Shown here piece after piece: positions 18,582 to 29,400 of a stretch of DNA of 64,000 nt. The translations under genes were made by a program, and so were the position numbers. The DNA comes from Hyphomicrobiales bacterium (GTDB lineage Bacteria; Pseudomonadota; Alphaproteobacteria; Rhizobiales; Rhizobiaceae). Positions within the stretch are counted from its first letter, which is position 1. Every line of letters starts with the position of its first letter. The DNA is taken from contig UBXV01000042.1 in the NCBI GenBank assembly GCA_900469625.1, forward strand, positions 148,980 through 212,979, in the 5' to 3' direction. The notes under the pieces are model-generated. The model did not search any database and had not been told where the DNA came from. It worked only from the letters and a program-made list of their open reading frames with translations.

Positions 18582-18924
18582 CATCGTCGTGGCCGGCGGG
18601 GTCATCCTGCCGGCTTTCGCCTTCGGGATCCTGCGCGACCTCGTCTTCATCGTCGCGCATGTATTCGAGATAACGCCGCAGGGTTTCCGCCTCGGTCTGT
18701 TGCGGCAACCGCCCATCGGCGCTCATCAGCATCAATGACAAGGGCAGGGCGCCCTTCATCTTCGGGATGGAAGCAGGCGTGATCGCCGGCTCGTTGACGC
18801 GTCGGGCCGAAAGCAGGGTGATCGCCTCGTCGGCCGGACCATCTCCAGACACACGCGCCTTCGGCTTGACGGCTTCCGCCGCGTAAGCCGCTGTGGTCGC
18901 GGATACCGTAACGACCTGTACCAC
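18562..18924 (-). CDS. small hypothetical acidic protein
   Basis: A 120-residue reading frame starting at GTG 18924, preceded by a purine-rich AGGCAGGGAAA. The middle (KMKGALPLSLMLMSADGRLP) looks like folded protein, and the end is strongly acidic and low in complexity (RDDEDEVAQDPEGESRQDD). I do not recognise a domain, signal peptide or membrane segment. It converges on the copper-chaperone gene. Coding status is likely but not certain: the opposite strand has no better candidate and the composition is that of a real protein rather than a shadow frame. Confidence 0.55.
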   Translation of the reverse strand: MVQVVTVSATTAAYAAEAVKPKARVSGDGPADEAITLLSARRVNEPAITPASIPKMKGALPLSLMLMSADGRLPQQTEAETLRRYLEYMRDDEDEVAQDPEGESRQDDPAGHDDENGAAA

Positions 18925-19174
18925 CGGGTTTCCCTGCCTTTCCTGTTATCAATCTTTCCTTTTTGCGCTGTTTCGCTTGAAGCCAGGTGAAAATTGGCAG
19001 TCGTCTTTTAGTCAAATCCTAACGATTGCCTTTGCCGGGCGTGGCGCACCAGCGACATCCGGCAGCCGAGGAAGGTTGCGCCGCAACCATCACATATACT
19101 TGCGATACACCTAAAATACGCGCACACTCGTGCATTGCCGCAGGCGCAGCCAGATAGAATCGAGGAGCAATGCG

Positions 19175-19609
19175 ATGACGGATCGGACCGCATTAGAAGA
19201 AGCCGTGCGCTCGCTCTATGCAGCGCGCGATGCCAACGACCTCGAGGGCATGTTGGCCTGCCTGCACGCGACCTTCAGTTTTCGTATCGTCGGCAGCGGA
19301 CGTCTTGATCCAATGACCCAGAAGGTCAGCGATCCGCAATCCGTGCGCTCGGCATTTCGCAGCCTGGTCGATGCCTGGGACTTGAGCCAGATGAAGACTG
19401 TCCAGCTCGATGTGGTGGACGATACGGCCTATGCCCACCGGGTCGGGGCCATTCGCTTCATTCCCACCGGCACATGGTTCGATACGGAAATCATGGACAG
19501 GTTCCGCTTCCGAGACGACCGCATGATTGACCTGACCGAATTCGTCGACACGCTGCTCGTTGCAGAAACCGTCGGTCTTGTTCCGAAGCAAGCGGCGGCA
19601 GCCGATTAA
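19175..19609 (+). CDS. NTF2/SnoaL-like fold protein
   Basis: The ATG at 19175 has a GAGGAGC ribosome site eight bases upstream. The 144-residue product has the cone-shaped NTF2/SnoaL pattern: an N-terminal helix (ALEEAVRSLYAARDANDLEGM), a strand with a polar residue in ACLHATFSFRIVGSG, and later antiparallel strands (AYAHRVGAIRFIPTG, EIMDRFRFRDDRMIDLTEF). Family members range from isomerases to non-enzymatic binding proteins, so no reaction can be given. It has no export signal. Its stop overlaps the cbpM stop by three bases in convergent orientation. Confidence 0.75.
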   Translation: MTDRTALEEAVRSLYAARDANDLEGMLACLHATFSFRIVGSGRLDPMTQKVSDPQSVRSAFRSLVDAWDLSQMKTVQLDVVDDTAYAHRVGAIRFIPTGTWFDTEIMDRFRFRDDRMIDLTEFVDTLLVAETVGLVPKQAAAAD

Positions 19610-19920
19610 GCTTCGTCGATCCGCGACAGGATCAACCTTTGAATGTCTGGATCCTGGCTGCGGATGGCCGCCATCAGGGCGCTCAACCGGCCACGAAGAC
19701 CGTGAACCTGATCGAGCAGCTGCATCGCGACGTCGATCCCGTCATCGTTGACGCCCATCGGCCCGGTCAGGTCCTGGATCAGACGGGCGCGGGCGAGATC
19801 GTCTTCCTCGAAGATCCAGCCGCTGTCCGCATGGCGCGGCACCAGCCAATGCTGCTCGACCCAAACCTTCAGAACGGTAACCTCGATCTCGAGGTGTTCG
19901 CAAAACTCGCTGTCGTTCAT
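19606..19920 (-). CDS. cbpM: chaperone modulator CbpM
   Basis: A 104-residue MerR-HTH-like protein that binds the J-domain of CbpA and inhibits its co-chaperone and DNA-binding activity. The N-terminal half has the winged-helix-like block EIEVTVLKVWVEQHWLVPR with the family Trp residues and GWIFEEDDLARARLI; the C-terminal half is a helix (LLDQVHGLRGRLSALMAAI). It overlaps the cbpA stop by four bases (ATGA), so it is translated with its target, as in the E. coli cbpAM operon. Confidence 0.88.
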   Translation of the reverse strand: MNDSEFCEHLEIEVTVLKVWVEQHWLVPRHADSGWIFEEDDLARARLIQDLTGPMGVNDDGIDVAMQLLDQVHGLRGRLSALMAAIRSQDPDIQRLILSRIDEA

Positions 19921-20837
19921 GCGTTGCCTCCCAGCTTCTTGCGCGGGTCCTCCGCCTTTCCGGCCGCCCAGCCCTCGACGAAGGCGGCCAGCGCCGGATC
20001 GGCCTGTGGCGCAAGGGTAATCTTAAGCGTCACATAGGCGTCACCGTGGCCGCCGCCCGGCTTGCGCAGGCCTTTACCCTTGAGCCGCAGCACCTTGCCG
20101 GTGTTGGAGTTCGGCGGGATGGTGACGTTGACGGCGCCATTCATGGTCGGCACGCGGATCTTGCCGCCGAGCACGGCCTCGCTGAGCGAGATCGGAATGT
20201 CATAACGCACATCCTCGCCGTCGATTTGAAACAGCGGGTGCGGGCGGACGCGGATGTCTATCAGCGCGTCGCCAGCCGGCGCACCGTTGAACCCGGGCTC
20301 GCCCTTGCCGCGCAGACGCAGCGTCTGGCCGTCGCGCGTACCCGGCGGGATTGTCAGATCAAGCGCAGGCCCGCCACCCGGCAGGCTGATCTGCTTCTTG
20401 GCGCCGTTGACGGCCTCGAGCAGATCGATCTCCATCGAAAAATGTAAATCCTGCCCGCGCATGGATTGCTGGCCCCGGCCGCGACGAGAAAAGAAGCTTG
20501 AGAAGATATCGTCCTTGTCCCCGAAATCCTGAAACCCGTGGGCGCTTTCGTAACGGCCGGCGGTGCCGCTGGCGCCGGCATAGTCGCGATAGAAGTTTCG
20601 CGGCGCGGTTTCTGCTCCGGTCTCGTCGATCTCGCCACGATCGAACTTGCCGCGTTTTTCCTCGTCACTCAGCAGCGCATAGGCCGCCGATACAGCCTTG
20701 AAGCGCTCCTCGGCTCCCTTGTCTCCGGGATTGAGATCGGGATGAAGCTTCTTGGCGAGCTTGCGATAGGCGCTCTGAATGTCTTTCTGCGTGGCGTCCC
20801 GGCTGACACCAAGGGTTTCATAAGGACTGCTCGGCAT
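19917..20837 (-). CDS. cbpA: DnaJ-class co-chaperone CbpA
   Basis: A 306-residue class II/III Hsp40, the same length as E. coli CbpA. The ATG at 20837 (MPSSPYETLGVS) has GAGGGAG upstream. The J-domain covers residues ~4-70 with the invariant HPD in KKLHPDLNPG. A Gly-rich linker with no cysteine zinc finger follows, then two DnaJ C-terminal beta domains (IPPGTRDGQTLRLRGKGEPG and IPPNSNTGKVLRLKGKGL). It activates DnaK ATPase and can bind curved DNA. It forms an operon with cbpM. Confidence 0.92.
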   Translation of the reverse strand: MPSSPYETLGVSRDATQKDIQSAYRKLAKKLHPDLNPGDKGAEERFKAVSAAYALLSDEEKRGKFDRGEIDETGAETAPRNFYRDYAGASGTAGRYESAHGFQDFGDKDDIFSSFFSRRGRGQQSMRGQDLHFSMEIDLLEAVNGAKKQISLPGGGPALDLTIPPGTRDGQTLRLRGKGEPGFNGAPAGDALIDIRVRPHPLFQIDGEDVRYDIPISLSEAVLGGKIRVPTMNGAVNVTIPPNSNTGKVLRLKGKGLRKPGGGHGDAYVTLKITLAPQADPALAAFVEGWAAGKAEDPRKKLGGNA

Positions 20838-21088
20838 GCGGACTCCCTCGGACTGAAGCGATCGGCAGCGGACTGGGCTGTGTGGCGCAACGCACATCCA
20901 AACCCAGTTGGTTCATCGATCGGCTGCCTACAAGCATAGGGCACCCGTGCGGAAACGACAGTCAGAAAACGAACGGAGACCCGCTTCTACTCTCATTTCG
21001 CGAGCAAGCGGCCTGTGTTACAATTCCGGCATCGGAACCATCCGAGACAGACTGCGTTGCCAACAGGTGGTTTTCAACGGAGGCCGAC

Positions 21089-21331
21089 ATGTCAGTACGC
21101 CTGCAGCTCGCCATCATGGTTGGACTGATGATCAACGCCGTGCTCTTCGGCATTGGCGCGGTGATCGTGCTCTCCATCCCGGTGCTGGCCGACAATGCCA
21201 AATACGCTCTGCCTGTCGTGGTTGTGCTGTGTTTCATCCTCACGCCCTTCATCGCCTGGGTGATGGCCCCACGGCTCAGACTGCGTTACTGGCGGGACCG
21301 TGAGCAGGCGACAAAACACCTGTCGACGTGA
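21089..21331 (+). CDS. small two-helix membrane protein
   Basis: An 80-residue protein with ATG at 21089 behind ACGGAGG. Two hydrophobic segments are clear: residues ~7-32 (LAIMVGLMINAVLFGIGAVI and on) and ~38-60 (LPVVVVLCFILTPFIAWVM). The C-terminus is basic (RLRLRYWRDREQ) and should lie in the cytoplasm. I know no named family. It stands alone between the cbpA promoter region and a small lipoprotein gene. The good ribosome site and typical membrane-protein pattern support coding. Confidence 0.75.
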   Translation: MSVRLQLAIMVGLMINAVLFGIGAVIVLSIPVLADNAKYALPVVVVLCFILTPFIAWVMAPRLRLRYWRDREQATKHLST

Positions 21332-21626
21332 GATTTCGTGAGCTCTCCTGTTTGAGGGAAACCTAATTCGAGAGATAGAGGCTTTGCACCTTGTCGTGGT
21401 TGCCCACCCTCAGCAAATGCTGTGGCACCGTGACGCGCCCGGAAATGGCCAAGCAGCACGCGCAGGCGTTGAAAACATCAACGGCAAGCACAAATTAGCT
21501 TTAAACAATCAACGCCCTTGATCGATTCCCTATCGGGCATCATAGAATTGTGGGTCAACGCGTCACGCGTCGCTTCGGCGGCCGCTTGACCGAATGTAAG
21601 AAACGACGCTGAAGGAGCAAAAGCCT

Positions 21627-21758
21627 ATGAAAACCGCGATGTTGCTAATCGTTCTCTCCACGCTGGCTGCCTGTGCTCAGACCACCGGTGGCGGCTATGG
21701 TGTGAACTACGTGAGCGGCGACGGCGACTATTACCAGGGTATCGTCTCCCCGAAATAA
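21627..21758 (+). CDS. 43-residue lipoprotein
   Basis: A very short gene starting at ATG 21627 with GAAGGAG upstream. The product has a signal segment (MLLIVLSTLAAC) ending in a perfect lipobox LAAC; the mature peptide would be only 28 residues, starting with the lipidated Cys and rich in Gly/Tyr. Such tiny lipoproteins (entericidin-like in size, not in sequence) are common in rhizobia but rarely annotated. The 295 bases before it contain no other gene. Confidence 0.65.
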   Translation: MKTAMLLIVLSTLAACAQTTGGGYGVNYVSGDGDYYQGIVSPK

Positions 21759-21928
21759 TCCGCCGAAGACAAGCGGAAATCCCACCTAATCGCGGCATTT
21801 TCCCAAAGCGGCTTCGGTTGCACGGTTGCGATCTCCCACGCACCGATCAATCGAGGCAGGAGCGCCCTATACGGTGGCATGAAGACTCCGAACAGCATTC
21901 GCCTGAAGTGCTGTCGGCGCGGGTAGGG

Positions 21929-21957
21929 GCGGTTGCCAGTCAACGAGGCAACCGCCG
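21929..21957. terminator. hairpin downstream of katE
   Basis: GGCGGTTGCC and GGCAACCGCC form a perfect 10-bp stem with a 9-base loop 32 bases after the katE stop (minus strand). A U-run is missing, so it may protect the mRNA 3' end instead of terminating alone. Confidence 0.5.
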
Positions 21958-21989
21958 AACATGCTTTCCCGGCCTCAAGGCGTTCAAAC

Positions 21990-24086
21990 TCACGCCAGCA
22001 CTCGAACTCGGGGCTCCCTGTCCCAATATCTGCTGGCAGCGGCCTTGGCGAAATATGTGTCGAGCCCGACAACGCCTGCATCAGGAACCACACCCGCCTT
22101 TTCGAGAAGCGGCGTTGCAGCCCCGTTCGAGCCAATTGCCTTCAAATGCCCGAATGCATCCATCACCCATTGAATGGCGACCGCCTGTTTGGCGAGATCC
22201 TCGACGGCGGCATTCGAGAGGACCACGGCAACGGCGTCAAAGAGCTGCGACGGCGACCCGGCCAGTTGCCCGTCGACTTTCATGACTTTGCCGTCGGATA
22301 ATTTGGCTCCGCCTATTCTGGGTGAAACAAGGAACGGGCTACCACCCGCTTTTTCAATTTCCGCCAGGAGGCCCTTCAGTTCTGCGGCATCTGTCCCATC
22401 CGCGATCAGGACGCCGACCTTACGGCCGGTCAAGACCGCCTTCATGTTTGCGTGAATACTCAACGCTGGCGACGGGTGCATTGACACGGGCTCGCGAGCG
22501 GCCGGCTTCTTGTCAGGCAGCGCAATAGCAAGGCCTTCGGCCACACGCTTGGCAAGTTCTTCGTCGACATTGCGCAGGTTAGCGATCATGCGTGCCGGCA
22601 CTTGTGCAAGCTGCACCTTAGACAACTCGAAGACGAACGAGGAGGCGATATGCGCCTGCTCTGCCGGCTGTTGAGATAGCCAGAACAAACGTGCGTGACT
22701 GTAATGGTCGGCAAAGAGTTCGGCGCGTACACGTAACTTGTCGCCCTCTTCCTCATGCTCGGGACGGCCGGTCGACGTCGTGAAACCCGTCATAGGACAT
22801 TCGCGCGGGCCGCCGTCTTCACCGTGGTCAGCGAGGCTGTTGGGCTCATAGTTGGCGCGCCCCCTCGGGACGTTCATCTGCATCTGCCCGTCGCGCTGGA
22901 AATTCATGACAGGACATTTGGGAGCATTAATCGGGATCTGATGGAAGTTCGCCGTGCCCAGCCGCGATTTCTGTGTGTCGAGATAACTGAACAACCGGCC
23001 CTGAAGCAGGGGATCGTTGGAAAAATCCACCCCCGGCACGATGTTGGCCGGACAGAAAGCGACCTGCTCGGTTTCCGCAAAGAAATTGTCAGGATTCCGA
23101 TCCAGGACCATTCGGCCGACGATCCGCACCGGGATGACCTCTTCTGGAATGAGCTTTGTAGCATCCAGCACGTCATAAGGCTGGGCGTCGGCGAAGGCCT
23201 GATCGAACAACTGCAACCCGAGTTCCCATTCCGGAAAATTACCCACGGCGATCGCCTCCCACAGGTCGCGGCGATGGTAATCGTTGTCCGCAGCCTGCAG
23301 CTTCAAGGCCTCGTCCCATACTGTCGATTGAATGCCGAGCTTCGGCTTCCAGTGAAACTTGACGAATGTCGATTTGCCTTCGGCGTTCACCAGACGGAAG
23401 GTATGGACACCAAAGCCTTCCATCATGCGTAACGAACGTGGAAGGGTTCGATCCGACATCGCCCACATCAGCATGTGCGTGCTTTCGGGCATCAAGGACG
23501 CGAAATCCCAAAACGTATCGTGCGCACTTCCGGCTTGCGGAAAGGCGCGATCGGATTCCATTTTAACTGCATGCACAAGATCAGGGAATTTCATGGCATC
23601 CTGGATGAAGAAGACAGGAATATTGTTGCCGACCAAATCCCAGTTACCTTGCCGCGTGTAGAATTTCACCGCAAAGCCGCGAACATCCCGTGGCGTATCG
23701 ACCGAACCCGCACCGCCGGCAACCGTTGAGAATCTTGCAAACAGGGGCGTTTTTTCGCCCGGCCGCTGGAATAGGTCGGCCTTGGTGATGTCTGCCAGGG
23801 ATTCGAAAAGCTCGAAATAGCCGTGTGCGCCGGAGCCGCGAGCGTGGACTATGCGCTCCGGGATGCGTTCGTGGTCGAAATGAAAGATCTTCTCCCTCAG
23901 GACAAAATCTTCGAGAAGGGTAGGGCCACGCGCACCGGCCTTCAAGCTGTTCTGGTTGTCGGTAATGCGGATGCCCTGGTTTGTCGTGAGACGCGCAGTA
24001 TCTGCCGTTCCCGTACTGTCGTCAGACACTTGCTGATGTGTCTCTCCGCCTTCGCCCTTGCGGGTTTCAAAGGTTTGCTTGGCCAT
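21990..24086 (-). CDS. katE: large-subunit (HPII-type) catalase
   Basis: A 698-residue monofunctional heme catalase; the ATG at 24086 follows AAGGA, while the longer frame to 24422 has no support. The heme pocket is intact: distal His in [13 protein letters not shown], Asn in [16 protein letters not shown], and the proximal Tyr in [14 protein letters not shown]. Residues from ~575 onward form the extra flavodoxin/DJ-1-like domain of large catalases ([19 protein letters not shown]). It degrades hydrogen peroxide, typically in stationary phase. About 400 bases separate it from the divergent esterase. Confidence 0.95.
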   Translation of the reverse strand: MAKQTFETRKGEGGETHQQVSDDSTGTADTARLTTNQGIRITDNQNSLKAGARGPTLLEDFVLREKIFHFDHERIPERIVHARGSGAHGYFELFESLADITKADLFQRPGEKTPLFARFSTVAGGAGSVDTPRDVRGFAVKFYTRQGNWDLVGNNIPVFFIQDAMKFPDLVHAVKMESDRAFPQAGSAHDTFWDFASLMPESTHMLMWAMSDRTLPRSLRMMEGFGVHTFRLVNAEGKSTFVKFHWKPKLGIQSTVWDEALKLQAADNDYHRRDLWEAIAVGNFPEWELGLQLFDQAFADAQPYDVLDATKLIPEEVIPVRIVGRMVLDRNPDNFFAETEQVAFCPANIVPGVDFSNDPLLQGRLFSYLDTQKSRLGTANFHQIPINAPKCPVMNFQRDGQMQMNVPRGRANYEPNSLADHGEDGGPRECPMTGFTTSTGRPEHEEEGDKLRVRAELFADHYSHARLFWLSQQPAEQAHIASSFVFELSKVQLAQVPARMIANLRNVDEELAKRVAEGLAIALPDKKPAAREPVSMHPSPALSIHANMKAVLTGRKVGVLIADGTDAAELKGLLAEIEKAGGSPFLVSPRIGGAKLSDGKVMKVDGQLAGSPSQLFDAVAVVLSNAAVEDLAKQAVAIQWVMDAFGHLKAIGSNGAATPLLEKAGVVPDAGVVGLDTYFAKAAASRYWDREPRVRVLA

Positions 24087-24490
24087 GAGGTTGATCCTTG
24101 TTTGCGCGTCCTTGTCCGGCGTGGCCGCCACAGCAGCGCCGTGTCGGCTCTGACGCTTTGAACTCGCAGTGAGACAGCGCGTTGCCGTATGCGCGTCTGG
24201 CTTGCGTTGATAGCTCTGACCGTAATGCGACCGATAAGCGCGCGACCCGCAAACGGCCTCGACCGATTCCATCTCCTGGCGTCGAGCCACGGTGATGCAA
24301 CCCTTCGCAGCATGGATGGTTCCCGGATCTCTGAAATAAACAGACCGGGCGTGATCGCGGAAAACCGCCTGATATTCTGGCACCGGATTGCCGCGCGTTA
24401 TTTTGTGCAGTGCAGCAACCAATTTACCGCGAGCGCGTTGGTGTGATGTCAGCGCCTATGTTGGCACTCCCACCTTGAAGGATGCCTGAA
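24087..24490. other. 404-base intergenic region between katE and esterase
   Basis: This divergent region must hold both promoters. I could not pick a confident -35/-10 pair or operator, and the short frames in it lack ribosome sites. I see no RNA gene. Confidence 0.5.
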
Positions 24491-25660
24491 ATGAGAAATC
24501 TGCAGGACACCGTTGCCCGCCTTGCCTCCCTCAAAGCGGCATATCGCAAGGAGAGTGCTGCTCCCACCCGGAACCGGTTGGCGGACATGAAGATCGCGGG
24601 GGCCAATCCCGGAGCGCTGAAAGCCAAAACCTTCATCCCGGGCAACCTGTCCTCCGGTGCACCGCTGGTGGTCGTCCTGCACGGCTGCACTCAGAACGCG
24701 GCTGGCTACGACGAAGGATCGGGATGGTCGGATCTGGCCGATCGATACGACTTTGCGCTTCTCTTCCCGGAGCAACAGCGCGCCAACAATGCCAATCTTT
24801 GCTTCAACTGGTTTGAACCCGGCGATGCGAAACGCGATGGCGGTGAAGCACGCTCGATCCGCGAAATGATCGAGACGATCGTGACAACGCACGGCCTCGA
24901 TCGCAACCGCATCTTCATCGTTGGGCTTTCCGCCGGCGGTGCGATGTCATCGGTGATGCTGGCAACCTATCCCGAAGTATTCGCGGGTGGGGCGATCATC
25001 GCCGGATTGCCCTTCGGTACCGCAACCTCCGTGCCCGAAGCGTTCGATCGCATGCGGGGGCATGGTGGCCCCGGTGAAGCCCAGCTGCAAACGCTGGTTC
25101 GCAGCGCATCGCCCCACAAGGGGCGCTGGCCGACGATATCGGTGTGGCACGGCACAGCCGATGGTACAGTCGACGTGTCGAACATGGAGGCAATAGTCCG
25201 GCAATGGACCGGGCTTCACGGTGTGAACACGACCGATTTCACCAGCGAACATGAGAAAGGTTACGTGCGACGGATCTGGAACGATGCCGATGGACGACCG
25301 GCCGTTGAAGCCTATTCTGTCCAAGGCATGGGGCATGGCACACCCTTGGCTACGTCTGGTGCCGATGGCTACGGCAAGGCTGGTCCTTATATGCTGGAAA
25401 CCGGCATTTCGTCCACGTTACGGATTGCCAGCTTCTGGGGGCTTGTGGGCGCAAATCCATCTCACAGCAGAGATGATAGGAAAGGCCCCCAGGCGAAAGA
25501 TTTCGTCCACACGGGTGATATTCTCCTGCCCGGCGCACTCGTCCATCAAAACGAGGAGACGCAGGCAGGCGGTCGCCAGACTGGAACGGCGAAGGCATCC
25601 GGCTCCGGCATCCAAAAAGTTATCGAAGATGCTTTACGCGCCGCGGGGCTGATGAAATAG
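24491..25660 (+). CDS. PHB-depolymerase-family esterase (LpqC-like)
   Basis: Start at ATG 24491 (MRNLQDTVARL), with AAGGA at a normal distance; the ATG at 24482 is too close to that site. The ~389-residue protein has the alpha/beta hydrolase blocks of the short-chain PHA depolymerase / feruloyl-esterase-like family: oxyanion VVLHGCTQNAAGYD, nucleophile GLSAGGAMS, acid WHGTADGTVD, and a terminal His in GMGHGTPL. I saw no clear signal peptide, so either it acts inside the cell or its export is not visible. The C-terminal ~80 residues are polar and less conserved. Confidence 0.85.
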   Translation: MRNLQDTVARLASLKAAYRKESAAPTRNRLADMKIAGANPGALKAKTFIPGNLSSGAPLVVVLHGCTQNAAGYDEGSGWSDLADRYDFALLFPEQQRANNANLCFNWFEPGDAKRDGGEARSIREMIETIVTTHGLDRNRIFIVGLSAGGAMSSVMLATYPEVFAGGAIIAGLPFGTATSVPEAFDRMRGHGGPGEAQLQTLVRSASPHKGRWPTISVWHGTADGTVDVSNMEAIVRQWTGLHGVNTTDFTSEHEKGYVRRIWNDADGRPAVEAYSVQGMGHGTPLATSGADGYGKAGPYMLETGISSTLRIASFWGLVGANPSHSRDDRKGPQAKDFVHTGDILLPGALVHQNEETQAGGRQTGTAKASGSGIQKVIEDALRAAGLMK

Positions 25661-25847
25661 GCTGATCACGGCCCTGCCCGAACAGGTCTGATATGGCAAT
25701 TGGCCAGACTTGGAAACCGGCCTGCCGCTGGCGCGCGCGTCGCTTCGTTGACGCCGCCCGAAAATGAGCACGGCCCTATGACCCACACTGGCGCCACTGT
25801 CCCCGCCGAAGGCGGCGCCACAAGCTGCGCTCGTTTACGCGGAGGCT

Positions 25848-26276
25848 CTAAAACCGCTTCTTCAGAAAATACCGAGGTATTGCACCTGATCCGCCCTCAA
25901 GCTGGCCGAAAACCTCAAAACCGAGCTTCTCGTAAAACGGCCGCGCCTGGAATTCGAACGTATCGAGCCACAGACCGATATATCCGCGCTCGCGCGCGAT
26001 CTTCTCCGCCTCAGCGACGAGCCGTTGCCCCAGACCCTGACCGCGAAGGCCTTCCGGTATCGCAAGGTAACGGATGAACGCCCAGCCATATCCATCCGTG
26101 GCATAGAGCCCGCCGATCGCCACCTCGGTTTCCGGATCACGGAGGAGGACAGCGAAGCCCGGCTGGTCGACCATGCCGCTATGCGCATCGTTATAGGCAT
26201 CGAGCGTCGCAACGATCGCCCGCAGGTCGTCCTTACTCGGATCGCCAAGAATGATGTCGATGATGGGGGCTGTCAT
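25848..26276 (-). CDS. GNAT-family N-acetyltransferase
   Basis: A 142-residue protein starting at ATG 26276 (MTAPIIDIILGD). The acetyl-CoA-binding motif A is clear in YLAIPEGLRGQGLGQRLVAE, followed by the beta-5 block YIGLWLDTFEFQARPFYEKL and LGFEVFGQLEG, all in one frame. The ribosome site is weak; an in-frame TTG lies 14 codons further out. The substrate is unknown. It is followed by 187 bases without features before the esterase stop (convergent). Confidence 0.85.
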   Translation of the reverse strand: MTAPIIDIILGDPSKDDLRAIVATLDAYNDAHSGMVDQPGFAVLLRDPETEVAIGGLYATDGYGWAFIRYLAIPEGLRGQGLGQRLVAEAEKIARERGYIGLWLDTFEFQARPFYEKLGFEVFGQLEGGSGAIPRYFLKKRF

Positions 26277-26390
26277 TTGGAGGGATCTCGCCTGCGCTCG
26301 GTGGAACGATGTCGGCAATCAGCGCCCTTGGCCGTGCCGGATGACGTCCTTCATCATTGCACGACCCATAGTTCAACGGCGCTCCAAAAC

Positions 26391-26424
26391 GCAAACAGCC
26401 CGAAGTTTCCTTCGGGCTGTTTGC
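26391..26424 (-). terminator. strong hairpin terminator after nrdJ
   Basis: A perfect 15-bp stem (GCAAACAGCCCGAAG and its complement) with a TTTC loop; on the minus strand the stem is followed by GTTTTGG. It lies 24 bases after the nrdJ stop. Confidence 0.9.
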
Positions 26425-26447
26425 TATTCAAGCGATGGACGCAGGGA

Positions 26448-29400
26448 TCAGCTGCAGCCGCTGGTGGCACCACAGGTGTCGCACTTCTCGCAGGTGCCGT
26501 TGCGCACCATCGTGAAGTTCTGGCACTCGGTGCACATGTTGCCGGTGTAGCCCTGCATGATCGAGCGGGCGCGCCGTTCGGCCTCGAGCTTCTTTGCATC
26601 CGCCTTGGCCGATGCCGCTTCGGCGGCGGCCTTGTCGGAGAACAGGGCCGTTACCGTCTCGGTCGTTTCCTCGGCGATCTCCTCGGCCAGTTCCGCCGCA
26701 CGCTCTTCGTAATCGCGCTTGAAGGCGACGATTTCGGAGGTTGCGATCGACGTCGTCTGTTCGATCTTGCGCACCGTGTTGCCGGCAATCGACGTCACCG
26801 TCGCGGTGGACGAGGCGCGGGCAGGGGCTGCGGTCGCAGAGCCTTTCGGCTCGCCGGCGCGGTCCGCCGTGCCGCCGACGATCGTCGGCTTGTAGCCCCG
26901 GGTCCAGCCGGTCGAGATCAGGTTGGTCTTGCCTTCCTGAATGCCCTTGCCGAGTGCCGTGTTGCTGAAATCGGACGTGTCGACATGGGCCAGGTCGTGA
27001 CGGCCGAGGTAGGACACCGCCAGTTCGCGGAAGACGTAGTCGAGGATCGACGTCGCGTTCTTGATCGCGTCGTTGCCCTGGACCATGCCGGCCGGCTCGA
27101 ACTTGGTGAAGGTGAAGGCCTCCACGTATTCTTCCAGCGGCACGCCGTATTGCAGACCGAGCGAGATGGCGATGGCAAAGTTGTTCATCATCGCACGGAA
27201 GGCAGCGCCTTCCTTGTGCATGTCGATGAAGATCTCGCCGAGACGGCCATCGCCGAATTCACCGGTGCGCAGGTAGACCTTGTGACCGCCGACGACGGCC
27301 TTCTGTGTGTAGCCCTGACGGCGGTTCGGCAGCTTTTCGCGGGCGCGGATCACCTTCTCGATGACGCGCTCGACGATCTTCTCCGTGATGGTCACGGCCT
27401 GGGCTGCGGCCGGCGCCTGGATCAGATCCTCCAGCGCGTCCTCGTCGTTCTCGTCCTCGATCAGCGAGGCGTTGAGCGGCTGCGACAGCTTGGAACCATC
27501 GCGGTAGAGCGCGTTGGCCTTCAGTGCCAGCTTCCACGACAGCATGTAGGCGTTCTTGCAATCCTCGACGGTCGCCTCGTTCGGCATGTTGATCGTCTTG
27601 GAGATGGCGCCCGAGATGAACGGCTGGGCCGCAGCCATCATGCGGATGTGGCTTTCGACCGAGAGGTAGCGCTTGCCGATCTTGCCGCACGGGTTGGCGC
27701 AATCGAAGACGGGCAGGTGTTCGTTCTTGAGGAACGGCGCACCTTCGAGCGTCATCGCACCGCAGACGTGGATGTTGGCCGCTTCGATGTCCTTCCTGGA
27801 GAAGCCCATGTGGTCAAGCAGGTTGAAGTCCATCTGGGCGAGCTGCTCGTCGGTGACCTTCAGCGTGCCCTTCAGGAAGTCCGCACCGAGCGTCCACTGG
27901 TTGAAGACGAACTTGATATCGAAGGCCGACTTCAGGGCGGCGTTGACCGCCTCGATCTTCTCGTCGGTGAAGCCCTTGGCCTTCAGCGTCGAGGGATTGA
28001 TGGCAGGTGCCTGGTTGAGGTTGCCGTGACCGACTGCGTAGGCTTCCATCTCGGCGAGCTGGCTCTCGGAGTAGCCAAGCGAACGCAGCGCTTCCGGAAC
28101 GGCACGGTTGATGATCTTGAAGTAGCCGCCACCGGCGAGCTTCTTGAACTTGACCAGCGCGAAATCGGGCTCGATGCCGGTCGTATCGCAATCCATGACC
28201 AGACCGATCGTGCCGGTCGGCGCGATCACGGTTGACTGGGCGTTGCGGTAGCCATGCTTCTCGCCGAGCTCCAGAGCCTTGTCCCAGGCGCTCATGGCAT
28301 GGATGACGAGGTCCTGGTCCGGGTTTTCGCTGTGAATGAGCGCGACCGGGTTGACCGAGAGGCCTTCATAGCCCGTCGTCTCGCCGTAAGCGGCGCGGCG
28401 ATGGTTGCGGATGACGCGAAGCATGTTGTCGCGGTTCGGCGCAAATCCGGGGAACGGACCGAGCTTGGCGGCCATCTCAGCCGATGTGGCGTAGGAGACG
28501 CCGGTCATGATCGCCGTCAGGGCGCCGGCAATGGCGCGGCCTTCGGTGGAGTCATAGGGAATGCCCGAGGACATCAGCAGGCCGCCGATATTGGCGTAGC
28601 CAAGACCGAGCGTGCGGTATTCGTAGGACAGCTCGGCAATCTCGCGGGACGGGAACTGCGCCATCATCACGGAGACTTCGAGAACGACGGTCCACAGGCG
28701 CACGGCATGCTCGTAGTCGGCGATGTTGATGCGCTTGGTCGCTGCATCCTTGAAGGTCATCAGGTTCAGCGAGGCAAGGTTGCAGGCCGTGTCGTCGAGG
28801 AACATGTATTCCGAGCACGGGTTCGACGCACGGATCGGGCCGGCGGCGGGGCTGGTGTGCCAGTCGTTCATGGTCGTGTTGAAGTGCAGGCCCGGATCGG
28901 CCGAGGCCCAGGCGGCGTAGGAGATCGATTCCCAGAGGTCGCGCGCCTTCAGCGTCTTCATCACGCGACCGTCCTTGCGGGCAGTCAGGTGCCAGTCACC
29001 ATCGGCTTCGACGGCGCGCAGGAAGTCGTCCTTGATCGAGACCGAGTTGTTGGAGTTCTGGCCCGAAACGGTGAGGTAGGCCTCCGAATCCCAGTCGGTG
29101 TCGTAGGTCTTGAACTCGAGGTCCTTGTAGCCCTGCTTGGCGAACTGGATGACGCGCTGGACGTAGTTTTCCGGAACCAGCGCCTGCTTGGCAGCGCGGA
29201 TCTCGCGCTTGAGCGCCGGGTTCTGCTTGGGGTCATAGCAGGCGTCGTCGGTGCCTTCGCAATTGACGCAAGCCTTCATGATCGCCTTCAAATGCTTGGC
29301 GACGACCTTCGAGCCGGTGACGAGCGCTGCGACCTTCTGCTCTTCCTTGACCTTCCAGTTGATGTATTCCTCGATATCCGGATGGTCGATATCGACGACG

